Of a DNA stretch of 49,831 nt, positions 26,986-37,800 are shown one piece after another. The notes beneath the pieces are model-generated. The model worked only from the letters and a program-made list of their open reading frames with translations, did no database searches and was not told the origin of the DNA. The stretch is from Bryobacterales bacterium (lineage in GTDB: Bacteria > Acidobacteriota > Terriglobia > Bryobacterales > UBA6623). The DNA is taken from positions 1 to 49,831 of the forward strand of contig JAPPMG010000005.1 in NCBI GenBank assembly GCA_028819215.1, in the 5' to 3' direction. Each line of letters starts with the position of its first letter. The stretch's first letter is position 1. Position numbers and translations under genes: made by a program.

Positions 26986-27743
26986 CACCCGAAAGCCTCA
27001 AGTCGAGGCTGGACGGAATGTCCACGGCCAAGCTCCGATTTGTGGCGCGGATGGTCGACGCCCTGCAGCGCTCGCCGCAAGCCACGGTCAAGCAGTCCCA
27101 AACATGGATCACGGGGTCCGCAGCATGGCTTGAGTACTTCGGGCTAGCGCTGTCCGTCCACCACGGTGCGACATCGGAGCCGCTCCTGCTCGAGAGCTTC
27201 GAGACGGTGTTCCGCGGCGCGTGTGAGTCCGTAGAGTGGGAACTGGACCCACAAGGATCCCCGACCAGACGCTTCGTCGACTTGGTCGTTGACGATGGCG
27301 ACAGGCAGAGGCGGCTATCCCTCAAATCAACGGCAGCGAAAAACCTGCGCGAGGGCAAGGCTCACATCTCGAAACTAACCGAGGCCGCCTGGATCCAAGA
27401 CGCCAGAACTGCCAAGTTGCGGCGCAACCGCGTGCGCGAGTTGTTCAAGAGCTACCTCGAAACGGTGGACGCGATCCTTATGCTGAGGGCTTTCCGACGG
27501 AAGGGAGCTGTTCCATACCGCTACCAGCTCCTCGAAATCCCCTCTTCGATCTTCGCCTCTCTCCTGCAGCTCCCTCTGGTTGCCTTTCAGCGGGATCCGA
27601 CAGTATTGGATTGCATCGTTAAGGGCCGCGTTGTAGCGGCGGTCGCCCTCGATCGGTCGGACGCCAAGATCACGGTTCGGAATATCGACATCGACGCCTG
27701 CGTGGTGCATGCGGAGTGGTACTGCGAGGAGGTTGGGAGATGA
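26982..27743 (+). CDS. Probable type II restriction endonuclease
   Basis: The 253-residue protein is coupled by a four-base overlap to the methyltransferase, which is the strongest evidence for its role. It has a PD-(D/E)xK-like core: FVDLVVDD with D100, then LSLKST with K115 on the next strand, and a following helix with E134 (SKLTEAAW). The usual acidic residue before the lysine is a serine (S-L-K). A displaced acidic residue, as in the Cfr10I/NgoMIV group, may replace it; that is inference. The target site is unknown. The gene ends 250 bases before the tRNA-Ser gene and is the last cargo gene of the island. Confidence 0.75.
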   Translation: MTPESLKSRLDGMSTAKLRFVARMVDALQRSPQATVKQSQTWITGSAAWLEYFGLALSVHHGATSEPLLLESFETVFRGACESVEWELDPQGSPTRRFVDLVVDDGDRQRRLSLKSTAAKNLREGKAHISKLTEAAWIQDARTAKLRRNRVRELFKSYLETVDAILMLRAFRRKGAVPYRYQLLEIPSSIFASLLQLPLVAFQRDPTVLDCIVKGRVVAAVALDRSDAKITVRNIDIDACVVHAEWYCEEVGR

Positions 27744-27992
27744 TCGGTTGCGTCGGTGGCAACCTCGGCACGCGCCGAACCAATCCGCGCCCGCGCCTCG
27801 GGTGACCCCGCCGCCTGCCCTGGCGAGCGAATCCGCCCGGGCGTCCCGGCGCTTCCCGATGGGGCCGCGCCGACAGCTCGCGACGGGCCATCGCGGCTCT
27901 CCTACCGTTTTTCAATCGTGGGACATTCAGTGGAACAGCGCGCTTCAAATCCCACATAAGCGGTTTATTTTCAGTTAGTTAGAAAGATATCG
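27744..27992. other. Island right end, no recognised gene
   Basis: About 250 bases between the endonuclease stop and the tRNA-Ser 3' end. G+C-rich at first, then AT-rich near the tRNA (TTATTTTCAGTTAGTTAG). I find no protein pattern. The tRNA terminator, reading leftward, should be here but I cannot define a strong hairpin. Confidence 0.35.
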
Positions 27993-28086
<94 letters not shown>

Positions 28087-28450
28087 GCGATTCGCCGTAA
28101 CGCGCTTATCATAGCAGGCCCCCCAAGCGAGCGTGGCTCGCCGCGCACGTCGTCCATGCGGGGGCGCAACTTCACCGACTTGGAGCGACCAGGCTAGGGT
28201 CCGTGAGCAACAGCTTCATTGGGGTACCATGGGTTGCGGTCGTTCGGCACAGCGGAGACTTTCTACGGTGCTGTCAACGCGTTGCTACTAGAAGAAGCCC
28301 TGATACGACCATCCGGCTTGGCTGCGTGGAGCGTTGTGATTCCAAGGAACGCACCGAACTCACGGATTTCCGGCAAGCCCCCGCAGAGCTGTACGGCTTC
28401 AGACCCAATGTCCGAGAGCCGAGCAGAGAACAGGAGCAGGAGATACTCGC
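28087..28450. other. Intergenic region upstream of the lipoprotein sulfatase
   Basis: About 360 bases between the tRNA start and the sulfatase start. Open frames here have no protein-like pattern. Promoters for the leftward tRNA and the rightward sulfatase operon should lie here. A ribosome binding site AGGAG is at 28438-28442. Confidence 0.4.
28438..28442 (+). promoter_or_regulatory. Ribosome binding site of the lipoprotein sulfatase
   Basis: AGGAG ends eight bases before the ATG at 28451. It supports that start over the in-frame ATG at 28466. Confidence 0.6.
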
Positions 28451-30256
28451 ATGCAATCCAGATCAATGCTTCGCACCCATCGCTACGGCATCCCCGCCCT
28501 TGTGCTGGCAGCGGTGGCACTGGTCGCCCTGACAGGATGCGGCGGCTCGGGGGATCAAGCCCAAGCCCGCCCGAACGTCATCGTCATTCTCACCGATGAC
28601 CAAGGCTATGGGGATCTCTCGGCCCACGGCAATCCGATCTTGAAGACCCCGCATCTTGACAAGCTCCATGGCGAGAGCGTGCGCTTCGGAGACTTTCATG
28701 TGGCGTCGGTTTGCACCCCGACCCGCGGGGAGCTCATGACCGGTCTCTACTCACTGCGCAATAAAGCTGGCATGGTCCCCGCAGGCCGCAACCTCATGCG
28801 CCGCGACGTCTCAACGATGCCGGAGGCGTTCGCTGCGGGTGGCTATACGACCGGCCTGTTCGGCAAGTGGCACCTCGGCGACACCTATCCGCACCGCCCG
28901 CTCGATCGCGGCTTCCAGCGCGCCGTCTGGCACAAGGGATGGGGACTGGCATCGGAGATCGAGTACGACAACGATTACTACTACACGCGCTACCTCGACC
29001 AGACCGAAGTGCGCTATTCGGACCGCTTCTGCACCAACCTGTGGTTCGACAAGGCCATGGAGTGGATGGGCGAGCAAGCAGTGATGGGGCAGCCGTTCTT
29101 CGCCTACATCGCATTGAACACGCCCCACTACCCGTTCCACTCCCTGGGCAAGGATTTTGCGCCGTATGGGGACAAAGTCGACGACCCTCTCCTAGCGCAC
29201 TTCTTCGGGCTCATCAAAAACATCGACGAGAACTTCGCTCGCCTCGACGCCTGGCTTGCAGAAACTGGCATCCAGGACAACACACTGGTCGTGCTGATGA
29301 ACGACAACGGCACGGCGAAGGGAGAAACCGTGTTCAACGCCGGCATGCGCGGAAAGAAAGGCAGTCCTTACGAAGGCGGCCACCGTGCCATCTGCTTCAT
29401 CCGCTGGCCGGACGGCGGCCTCGGCGAGCCCCGCACGATCGGCTACCCGGCTCAAGTAACGGACATTTTCCCTACCCTGGCCGACTTGGCCGGCATCGAC
29501 GCGCCGGAGCCGAGCTCCCTTGACGGCGATAGCCTCGCTCCGCTGCTAACCGGCGAAATGGACCAAGGCCCGGACCGCAAGTTCATCGTGCAGTACGGCG
29601 GCAGACACCGACCGGCGAAGTACGCCGAGAGCACGGTTGTCTGGAACCAGTGGCGGCTCGTGGAGGGCACTGAGCTATACGACCTGAGCAGTGATCCAGG
29701 CCAAGCCTCGGACATCGCGGCCGAGCACCCCGATATAGTCCGCGACATGCAGGCACACTATGACGAGTATTGGGCGGAGATCGAGGCTTCCGTCGAAGAA
29801 GTCGAGCCGCTTTTCATACGCGCCGAGCAGGGCACGTTCACCGAACTGACCTCCAACAGCTGGATCGAGGTGGATTGCGACAATCGCGAGCGCACGGCCA
29901 ACGCCTGCGGCCCGCCGCGTGGCGGGCCGTGGCAGATCGAAGTCGAGCAGGCCGGCCAGTACGAGGTCGAACTGAGCCGCTGGCCGTTCCACCTGGATCG
30001 CGACTTGACCGTGGAAGGCCCTGGCGCCACCATCGGCGGCATGCTGATCGAGCGGGGCGTGGCGCTTCCGATCGCTTCGGCCAGCGTGAGCGTGAACGGC
30101 CAGCGGCACGTCACCGCGAAGGCCGAAGAAGGAGCGTCATCGATCCGCTTCGAACTGACCTTCGAGCAGGGCCGCAACACGCTGCAGGGCTGGTTCAGCG
30201 ACCAATCCGGGAAGGATCTGGCTGGCGTATACTACGGCCGGATCAGCGCCCAGTAA
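28451..30256 (+). CDS. Sulfatase, predicted lipoprotein
   Basis: The 601-residue enzyme has a lipoprotein signal ending in LTGC (C30). The sulfatase domain begins at residue 41 with metal ligands D49/D50 (ILTDDQGYGD), and the formylglycine motif is C88-T-P-T-R92. C88 must be oxidised to formylglycine by a maturation enzyme not encoded in this window. The Cys-type motif suits activation by the FGE type. The last 170 residues form a beta-sandwich-like extension (WQIEVEQAGQYEVELSRWPF). It should hydrolyse sulfate esters at the cell surface. It leads a plus-strand group with the cytochrome/DUF1549/DUF1553 and DUF1501 genes. The specific glycan substrate cannot be predicted. Confidence 0.93.
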   Translation: MQSRSMLRTHRYGIPALVLAAVALVALTGCGGSGDQAQARPNVIVILTDDQGYGDLSAHGNPILKTPHLDKLHGESVRFGDFHVASVCTPTRGELMTGLYSLRNKAGMVPAGRNLMRRDVSTMPEAFAAGGYTTGLFGKWHLGDTYPHRPLDRGFQRAVWHKGWGLASEIEYDNDYYYTRYLDQTEVRYSDRFCTNLWFDKAMEWMGEQAVMGQPFFAYIALNTPHYPFHSLGKDFAPYGDKVDDPLLAHFFGLIKNIDENFARLDAWLAETGIQDNTLVVLMNDNGTAKGETVFNAGMRGKKGSPYEGGHRAICFIRWPDGGLGEPRTIGYPAQVTDIFPTLADLAGIDAPEPSSLDGDSLAPLLTGEMDQGPDRKFIVQYGGRHRPAKYAESTVVWNQWRLVEGTELYDLSSDPGQASDIAAEHPDIVRDMQAHYDEYWAEIEASVEEVEPLFIRAEQGTFTELTSNSWIEVDCDNRERTANACGPPRGGPWQIEVEQAGQYEVELSRWPFHLDRDLTVEGPGATIGGMLIERGVALPIASASVSVNGQRHVTAKAEEGASSIRFELTFEQGRNTLQGWFSDQSGKDLAGVYYGRISAQ

Positions 30257-30462
30257 GCGCCTCGCGCCGGGCACCGGTGATGTGCGGCCGAATCGCCGGC
30301 TCATATTGACGAGAACGAGCGATTCGTCGTACAGTGCGATTGGTCAAGCCGCGCAACTGCCCGATCGGGAGACGCCTTTGCTAGGCCTGCGCTCATGCGG
30401 TGCGAGGCTCGATTAATCTGTGTTCTGCGGTTCGCGGAAGACGAATTCGCAGGGCCTGCCTG

Positions 30463-33171
30463 ATGCGTAGCGCCGCTCCAGCACTCGGTTCGCAGCTTCT
30501 GCGCTTCGCTCTCATTGCGGCGCCGCTCGCAGTGTCTTTCACTGGGGGCGCAAGCGCAGCACCAGACTTCCAGTCTGACGTCCGCCCGATCCTGCAGAAG
30601 TGCCTGCCCTGTCATGGCCCAGACGAACACAGCCGCATGGCCAATCTTCGGCTGGATTCGCACGAGGGCGCGACCGGGCAAGATGGCGGACACGCGGGCT
30701 TAGTCCCCGGCGACAGCGGCGCTAGCCGAGTGCTGGCCAGGGTGACTGCGGAAACCAATCCCATGCCGCCGGCTGGCGACCGCCTGACGGCCGCGGAAAT
30801 CGAGACGCTCAGGCAATGGATCGACGCCGGTGCGGAGTACCGGCGCCACTGGGCATTCGAACGCCCGGTGACCCCGCAACTTCCCAGCGTCACCGACAAG
30901 AGCTGGCCGGAGAACCCGATTGACTACTTCGTGCTGGCCAAGCTGGAAGCCGCCGACCTGGCGCCCTCCGGCAAAGCGGATCGCTACACGCTGGCGAGAC
31001 GGCTGTCCTTGGACTTGACCGGGCTGCCGCCACGACTAGAAGCAGCCGAGGCGTTTGTCGCTGACCGATCCGCAGATGCGTACGAGAAATTCCTCGCGAG
31101 TCTGCTTGATTCGAGCGCGTACGGGGAGCGTTGGGCAAGCGTCTGGCTGGACTTGGCCCGCTACGCCGATTCCATGGGCTATGAGAAGGACAGCCTGAGG
31201 ACCATCTGGCCCTACCGCGACTGGGTCGTCCGCGCCCTCAACGACAACATGCCCTTCGATGAGTTCACGGTCCAGCAGCTGGCGGGCGACCTGCTGCCCG
31301 AACCGACTGACGACCAGCTCGTCGCGACCGGCTTTCATCGCAATACGATGACCAACACCGAGGGCGGCACGGACGACGAAGAATTCCGCGATGCAGCGGT
31401 CAAGGACAGAGTCGCCACGACCGGCCAGGTGTGGATGGGGCTGACCGTGGGCTGTGCCCAGTGCCACTCGCACAAGTACGATCCGATCTCGCACGGGGAG
31501 TACTACTCGCTGTACGCCTTCTTTAACCAAACGGCTGACACAGACAAGAACGACGACAGCCCGAAGCTAGAGGTATCCGAGGGAGTGACCACCCCGGTTC
31601 TGCGAGAACTGGCCACCGAGGACCAGCGCGAGACGTTTGTCCACAAGAGCGGGAATTTCAGGAACTTGGGCGAGCGCGTCACGGCCGGGGTGCCGGCCGC
31701 GTTCCACCCCCTGCCGCAGGGAGCGCCCGCCAACCGACTAGGACTGGCAAAGTGGATCACTTCCGATGAGAATCCCCTCACGGCGCGCGTCACCGTGAAC
31801 CGACTGTGGGCCCGGCTTTTTGGCAAAGGCATCGTCGCAACGGAAGAGGATTTCGGGATGCAAGGCGAGCCGCCGACGCACCCGCAACTCCTCGATTGGC
31901 TTGCCACCGAATTCGTGCGCAGCGGCTGGGATGTCAAGGCCATGCTCACGACTATGGTCACTTCGGCCACCTACCAGCAAACGTCCGACGTGACACCAGA
32001 TAGGCTCGAAGCCGATCCCGACAATGCCCTGCTCTCCCGGGGCCCACGTTTCCGCCTTTCTGCCGAAATGCTGCGGGACCAGGCTCTGGCGGCCAGCGGC
32101 TTGCTGTCGGCCAAGATCGGCGGGCCTCCGGTCATGCCGTGGCAGCCGGAGGGCATCTGGCAGGTGGTCTACAGCAGCAAGCAGTGGGAGACCAGCCCCG
32201 GCGAGGATCGCTACCGCCGGGCTCTGTATACGCTCTGGCGGCGCACGTCCCCCTACCCGTCGATGACGACCTTCGACGCACCTTCGGGCGAGACCTGCAC
32301 GATCCGCCGGATCCGGACCAATACTCCGCTGCAGGCGCTGGTAACGCTCAACGACCCCACCCTGATGGAGGCCGCGCAGCACCTGGCCGAGCGCTCGTCG
32401 CAGGCGGGGGGATCGAGTGCCGCTGAGCGCGTGGACCACATGTTCCGTAGCGTCTTGTCTCGCCCGCCGTCAGAGAGGGAGATCGACCGACTTCTCGAAC
32501 TACGCGACTCTGCCGCTGACGAGTTGCGCCGAGACCGCGATAGCGCCATGAAACTGGCGAACTACGACCAAGTCCTGTATACGCGAGAGCGTCGGGTTTC
32601 GCTCGTGAACGATACGCGGGGCGACGCCGCGAGCTGGCGCTATACGACTGAAGAGCCGGGCGGACAATGGGCGGATCCGGAGTTCGACGATGCCGGCTGG
32701 GCTGCCGGCCCGTCAGCATTCGGATTCACCAAGAGTGACAACGCCGAAGAAGCCGATCCCTACGCTTCGAGCATCGGCACCCGCTGGGACACGCCAGATC
32801 TCTGGACGCGTCTCGAGTTCGAGCTTAGCGATGCAGAAGTCGAAGACTTTCGCTTCGAAGTGCGGCATTCCGCGGCGTTCGACGCCTACATCAATGGAGT
32901 CTTCGCCGCCAAGGACCGTGACGGCTCGGGCTCCTACGCTCCGTACCGCCTGACGCCCGAGGCCCGCCGAGCACTGCGGCCGGGCCGCAACACGTTGGCC
33001 GTGCATGCGGTCCACACGGGCCTTTCCGACGCCCCGAGGCATTTCGACCTCGGGTTGACGATGCTGCGCCTGCCAGACTTGACTGGCGACGCCTCGACTG
33101 CGGACGAGGCGGCCTGGGTGGCTGTCGCGAACGTGGTCTTGAACCTCGACGAGGCCCTTACGAAACGGTGA
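30463..33171 (+). CDS. PSCyt1-DUF1549-DUF1553 cytochrome protein with C-terminal sandwich domain
   Basis: From ATG 30463 the protein is 902 residues with a Sec signal (FALIAAPLAVSFTGGASA). One heme site C-L-P-C-H lies early, in the planctomycete-type cytochrome domain. DUF1549 (WLDLARYADSMGYEKDS, CAQCHSHKYDP) and DUF1553 (VNRLWARLFGKGIV) follow. The last 200 residues are an added jelly-roll-like region (WRYTTEEPGGQWADPEFDD, FRFEVRHSAAFDAYINGVFA), like sugar-binding sandwiches fused to glycoside hydrolases. Upstream GTG 30400 would precede the signal peptide and is less likely. Its stop overlaps the GTG of the next gene (GTGA at 33168), so it is coupled to DUF1501. This pair is paralogous to the one at 9548-13929 but the gene order is reversed and one heme is missing. 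Confidence 0.9.
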   Translation: MRSAAPALGSQLLRFALIAAPLAVSFTGGASAAPDFQSDVRPILQKCLPCHGPDEHSRMANLRLDSHEGATGQDGGHAGLVPGDSGASRVLARVTAETNPMPPAGDRLTAAEIETLRQWIDAGAEYRRHWAFERPVTPQLPSVTDKSWPENPIDYFVLAKLEAADLAPSGKADRYTLARRLSLDLTGLPPRLEAAEAFVADRSADAYEKFLASLLDSSAYGERWASVWLDLARYADSMGYEKDSLRTIWPYRDWVVRALNDNMPFDEFTVQQLAGDLLPEPTDDQLVATGFHRNTMTNTEGGTDDEEFRDAAVKDRVATTGQVWMGLTVGCAQCHSHKYDPISHGEYYSLYAFFNQTADTDKNDDSPKLEVSEGVTTPVLRELATEDQRETFVHKSGNFRNLGERVTAGVPAAFHPLPQGAPANRLGLAKWITSDENPLTARVTVNRLWARLFGKGIVATEEDFGMQGEPPTHPQLLDWLATEFVRSGWDVKAMLTTMVTSATYQQTSDVTPDRLEADPDNALLSRGPRFRLSAEMLRDQALAASGLLSAKIGGPPVMPWQPEGIWQVVYSSKQWETSPGEDRYRRALYTLWRRTSPYPSMTTFDAPSGETCTIRRIRTNTPLQALVTLNDPTLMEAAQHLAERSSQAGGSSAAERVDHMFRSVLSRPPSEREIDRLLELRDSAADELRRDRDSAMKLANYDQVLYTRERRVSLVNDTRGDAASWRYTTEEPGGQWADPEFDDAGWAAGPSAFGFTKSDNAEEADPYASSIGTRWDTPDLWTRLEFELSDAEVEDFRFEVRHSAAFDAYINGVFAAKDRDGSGSYAPYRLTPEARRALRPGRNTLAVHAVHTGLSDAPRHFDLGLTMLRLPDLTGDASTADEAAWVAVANVVLNLDEALTKR

Positions 33172-34616
33172 ACACGATGTCGACGCGAACAGAATTCGCC
33201 CGCCACCAGACCCGCAGGCACTTCTTGCAAGGCTGCCAACTTGGTCTTGCTTCGATGTATCTCGGCTCGCTTCGAGCGGCCTCGTCGGATCACTCGCTGG
33301 CGCGCAAGCAGCCGCACTACACACCCAAGGCGAAGTCAGTGATCTACCTGCACATGGCCGGCGGCCCGTCGCAGTTGGAGTTGTTCGACCCCAAGCCCGA
33401 GCTCCAGAAGCACAGCGGCGCCGACTGCCCCCAGCACCTGTTGGAGGGCAAGCGCTTCGCATTCATCAAGGGCGTCCCCCAACTGCTGGGCACCCCGTAC
33501 GAGTTCCAGCAGGTGGGTCAGTCCGGCACGTGGGTGAGCGAACTCCTGCCCCGCTTCTCCGAAGTGGCCGACGAGGCGGCAATCATCCGCTCGATGACCA
33601 CCGAGGAGTTTAATCACGCCCCGGCCCAGCTGCTGCTGCAGACCGGCAGCGCCCGCCTCGGCGGCGCGGCCATGGGCGCCTGGGCCACCTACGGCCTGGG
33701 GACGGAAAACCAAGACCTGCCTGGCTTCGTGGTCCTGGTCAGCGGCAACAAGACGCCCAGCGCGGGAAAGAGCCTCTGGGGCAGCGGCTTCCTTCCGTCG
33801 GTCTACCAAGGGGTTCAGTGCCGCACTCAGGGAGACCCGGTATTGTTCCTGAGCAATCCCGAAGGCATGAGCCGCTCCCTGCGGAGGTCCACCTTGGACG
33901 CGCTCGGCGATCTCAACCGCATGCAGCGAGAGAGTTCGGGAGATCCCGACACCCTCTCGCGCATCGAGCAGTACGAACTGGCTTACCGCATGCAGACCTC
34001 GGTGCCAGAAGTGATGGACATCTCCAAGGAGCCGGACTCGATACACTCGCTCTACGGCACCGAACCTGGCAAGCTCTCGTTCGCCAACAACTGCCTGCTG
34101 GCGCGGCGGCTCGTCGAGAGCGGCGTGCGCTTCGTGCAGCTGTACGACTGGGGCTGGGACCACCACGGCAGCGCCCGCCGGACGGACATCCGCTACGACC
34201 TGCCAGATCGGGCCCGCGACATCGACCGTCCCGCCGCAGCCCTGATCGCGGATCTCAAGCAGCGCGGCCTGCTCGACCAGACCCTGATCATTTGGGGAGG
34301 CGAATTCGGGCGCACGCCGATGCGCGAGAACCGACAAGGCGATAAGACCGAGTACTACGGACGAGACCACCATCCGTTCGCGTTCACAATGTGGATGGCA
34401 GGCGGGGGCATCAAGGGCGGCGTCAATCTCGGCTCGACAGACGACATCGGCTACTACGTGGACAGCGACCCCGTCACGCCCCGCGACTTGCAAGCCACCA
34501 TGCTGCACCTGTTGGGACTGGACCCGTACAAGTTCCACTACCCGCACCAAGGCCTCAAGGAGAGGCTCATCGGCCCAACGAACGAGGGGCAGATCGTGCA
34601 GCAATTGCTGGCCTAG
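33168..34616 (+). CDS. DUF1501 family protein, Tat-exported
   Basis: The 482-residue protein carries a Tat-like signal (QTRRHFLQGCQLG) and the family segments MAGGPSQLELFDPKPE near residue 65 and IWGGEFGRTPMRENRQGD near residue 380, ending in HPFAFTMWMAGGGIKGG and LGLDPYKFHYPHQG. GTG 33168 overlaps the previous stop by four bases; ATG 33177 is the alternative start. Role as for the family: sulfatase-like fold, no proven activity, obligate neighbour of DUF1549/DUF1553 cytochromes. It ends a probable operon with the sulfatase and cytochrome genes; 274 bases separate it from the efflux operon. Confidence 0.9.
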   Translation: MNTMSTRTEFARHQTRRHFLQGCQLGLASMYLGSLRAASSDHSLARKQPHYTPKAKSVIYLHMAGGPSQLELFDPKPELQKHSGADCPQHLLEGKRFAFIKGVPQLLGTPYEFQQVGQSGTWVSELLPRFSEVADEAAIIRSMTTEEFNHAPAQLLLQTGSARLGGAAMGAWATYGLGTENQDLPGFVVLVSGNKTPSAGKSLWGSGFLPSVYQGVQCRTQGDPVLFLSNPEGMSRSLRRSTLDALGDLNRMQRESSGDPDTLSRIEQYELAYRMQTSVPEVMDISKEPDSIHSLYGTEPGKLSFANNCLLARRLVESGVRFVQLYDWGWDHHGSARRTDIRYDLPDRARDIDRPAAALIADLKQRGLLDQTLIIWGGEFGRTPMRENRQGDKTEYYGRDHHPFAFTMWMAGGGIKGGVNLGSTDDIGYYVDSDPVTPRDLQATMLHLLGLDPYKFHYPHQGLKERLIGPTNEGQIVQQLLA

Positions 34617-34890
34617 CAGGCAGAGCACAGCGGCAGGCGTGGATCGCCCGCGCGCGCAGCCTGCTCCGCCAGGCCATGAGCAACGCTGCTAGGGCAGCCG
34701 CTCCAGCGTGGTACATTCAATCCGCATCAGCTCGACTGGGGGTTTGGGACGAGCGGCCTTTCCGTGTCCGTCCGGGCGACGATCAGAGCCGTGCTATAGA
34801 AGTCGTGTCCGACTGCGAGCGCTGCCTGCCTCCCCGGCACGCGTCACAGCCGCTGCGAGAGCGCACAGGCGCGGCACCCGCTAGCCACCA

Positions 34891-37800
34891 ATGATTCGGT
34901 TTGCAGTCAACAACCCCTACGCGGTGGGCGTGGCGGCCCTGGTCACCGTCGTGCTCGGGATCACCTCGTACCAGCGCCTGCCAGCCGACCTGCTGCCGAT
35001 ATTCAAGACACCGGCCGTCCAAGTGGTGACGTTCTACCCCGGCATGCCGCCCGAGGTGATGGAACGCGACATCATGAGCCGGCTCGAACGCTGGACCGGC
35101 CAGTCAGTCGGCATCGAGCACCAAGAGGCCAAGGCCATGCTGGGGGTCTGCGTGGTCAAGGACTTCTTCCGCGAAGGGATCAGCCTCGAGACCGCCATGA
35201 GTCAGGTGACCTCCTACGCCGTCAGCGACATGTTCTACCTGCCGCCGGGTACGATCCCGCCGATGGTCATGCCGTTCGACCCGACGGCCTCGGTTCCGCT
35301 CTGCTTGGTGAGCGTGTCCAGCCCGAGCATGGACGAGAAGCAGCTCTACGATATCGCCTATTTCGAACTGCGAAACCGCTTGCAGTCGATCCAGGGCGTG
35401 ATCGCGCCGGCTGTCTATGGGGGCAAGCTGCGGCGCATCCTCGCCTACGTCGACCGGATGCGACTGGAAGCGCGCGGGCTGGCTCCGATGGATGTGGTCG
35501 ACGCGCTCAAGCGGCAGAGCGTGTTCATTCCCGCGGGCAACCTCAAGGCTGGCAATCTGGACTACCAGATTTTCGCCAATTCCATGCCGGCGGCGGTCGA
35601 GGAGCTCAACGACATGCCGATCGAGGTGCGCGACGGGGCTCCCATCCTCGTGGGCGATGTCGCCGACGTGCGCGACTCGAGCCAGATCCAGAGCAACGTG
35701 GTCCGCCTCAACGGCCGGCGGCAGGTCTACATCCCCATCTATCGCCAGCCCGGTGCGAACACGATCGAGATCGTGAGCTCCATCCGCCAGAACTTGGAGC
35801 GCATCCAGCAGCGCCTCAAGGAGATGGATGCGTCGGCACGGGACCTCTCGATCGAGGTTGTGCTCGACCAATCGGTATACGTTCGCGGCGCGCTCAGGGC
35901 CTTGCAGTGGGAAGGGCTCCTCGGAGCTGGGTTCGCCGCGCTGATCGTGCTGCTATTCCTCCGCCGCCTGCGCTCGACGGTCTTGATCCTGCTGAGCCTG
36001 CCGCTGGCAATCCTAGCCGCCCTGACCGGCCTCTATTTCAGCGGGGCGACGCTCAACGCGATGACCATCGGCGGCCTGGCCTTGGTGATCGGCATTTTGA
36101 TCGATCAGGCCATTGTGGTCGTCGAGTCCATCGTCCGTCACGTCGAAGCGGGCCAGCCTCCCATGGAGGCGGCCCTGAAAGGCACTTCGGAAGTGGCCGT
36201 GCCGGTCCTGGTCTCGACCGTCACGTTTTGCATCGTTTTCTTCCCCGTGGCCTTCCTGACCGGCATGGCCAGCTACCTGTTCAGCCCGGTCGCCCTCGCG
36301 GCGACGTTCGCGATGGGCGCCTCGTTCCTGTTTTCCATCACCTTGGTGCCCGCCTTCTGCGCGCGCATCCTGAAGGGCACCGCTGGCGAAGCTAGGAATA
36401 CACAAGGCTCAGCGCTGGCTGGCGCATACGAGGAACTCGTAGAGAAGCTGATACCGCGACGCTGGACGGTGGTCTTCGGCGCTGCTCTGCTGCTGGTCGC
36501 GTCGCTGTACTTGCTGCGCTCGACTGGCACGGAACTGTTCCCGGCCGTCGATGCCGGCCAGTTCCAGATCACTGTCCGGCTTCCTTCCGGGACCCGCATC
36601 GAAAACACAGAGGCAAAACTGGCGGAGATTGAACAGGTGATCATCTCTGAGATCGGCCAGCCCGACCCGTCGGACGAGGAGCGCTTCCCTGAATCCAACC
36701 TGCGCATGCTGATCAGCAACATCGGCGTGCTGATGGATTGGCCCGCGGCCTACACACCGAACACCGGTCCGATGGACGCATTCATGCTGGTCCAGCTCAA
36801 GAACAAGCCGGGCCACCCCGGATCTTTCGAGTACGTGGAGCGGCTCCGCTCGAAGCTCAATCATCAGTTCCCCAGCGTCGAGTTCTCGTTCGACACCGGC
36901 GGCCTGCTCACGGCGGCTCTGAACCAAGGCGAGCCGGCGCCAATCCACATCCAAGTGTCAGGCAGCAATCTGGAGACCTCGCATCGGATCGGGAAGATCA
37001 TTGCCGAGCGCGCTCGCGAGGTGGAAGGGATCACAGATGTCCGGATCGCGCAAAGGATGGACTACCCGATCCTCGACGTGGAGATCGACCGCGTCAAGGC
37101 CGCCATGGCCGGCGTCGACGTGGAAGACGTGATGAAGAACCTAGTGACCGCCACCAATTCCAGCATCGGCTTCGATCCCGCGTTCTGGATCGACGAGAGA
37201 AACGGCAACCACTACTTCATCGGAGCGCAGTATGGGGAGGAAGACCTCGTCTCCGTCGAGACCTTGCGCGACATCCCGATCAGCGGATCGCACGCTGACA
37301 AACCGGTCTCGCTGCGCACGCTGGTCAGCTTGAACCGCAGCACGGGGCCGGCCGCCATCAGCCATCGCAACATCACGCGGGTGATCGACGTCTATGCCAC
37401 TGTCCTGCCCGGCCACGACATCGGCTCGGTCGTCGCGGAGATCGAGCGCCTGCTGGGTGACTCGCAAGAACTCCGCCCGATGCTGCGTGAGTCCGACCGC
37501 GGAGCCTACTTCGAGGTCACCGGCCCGGAATTCGCCGACGCTGGCTACAGCTACAGCCTCACCGGAGAGGTCGCCACCATGCGCGATGTGTTGGAGCAGT
37601 TCCTGCAAGGCTTCTTGCTGGCCGTGGTGCTGGTGTACCTCGTGCTGGTCCTTCAGTTCCGCTCGTTCCGGGATCCGTTCATCGTGATGCTGGCCGTTCC
37701 GCTCGGCCTGATCGGGGTGGGCTGGCTGCTATTCCTGGGCGGGAATCCGCTGAGCATGATGTCCGCAATGGGCATCATCATGATGGTCGGGCTGGTGGTA

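Larger units (their letters stand above)
18120..27992. mobile_element. Integrative element at tRNA-Ser(GCU), about 9.9 kb
   Basis: The element is bounded by the 14-bp repeat of the tRNA-Ser 3' end at 18106 and 27993. It carries one intact tyrosine integrase at its left end, one integrase fragment, two copies of a structured repeat, a DUF2513-like protein, a cysteine-rich protein, gene remnants, a HEPN-like protein and a type II restriction-modification pair. There are no replication, conjugation or phage structural genes, so it resembles a defence-bearing genomic island rather than an autonomous element. Several genes have lower G+C than the chromosome. Three integrase units in and beside it suggest repeated insertion at the same tRNA. 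Confidence 0.7.

Noticed and set aside
27709..27978. Short open frames between the endonuclease and the tRNA
   Set aside because: No ribosome binding site, no conserved residues, Arg/Pro-rich as expected for random G+C-rich frames.
33336..34628. 430-codon minus-strand open frame
   Set aside because: Antisense of the DUF1501 gene, whose conserved motifs are clear on the plus strand.
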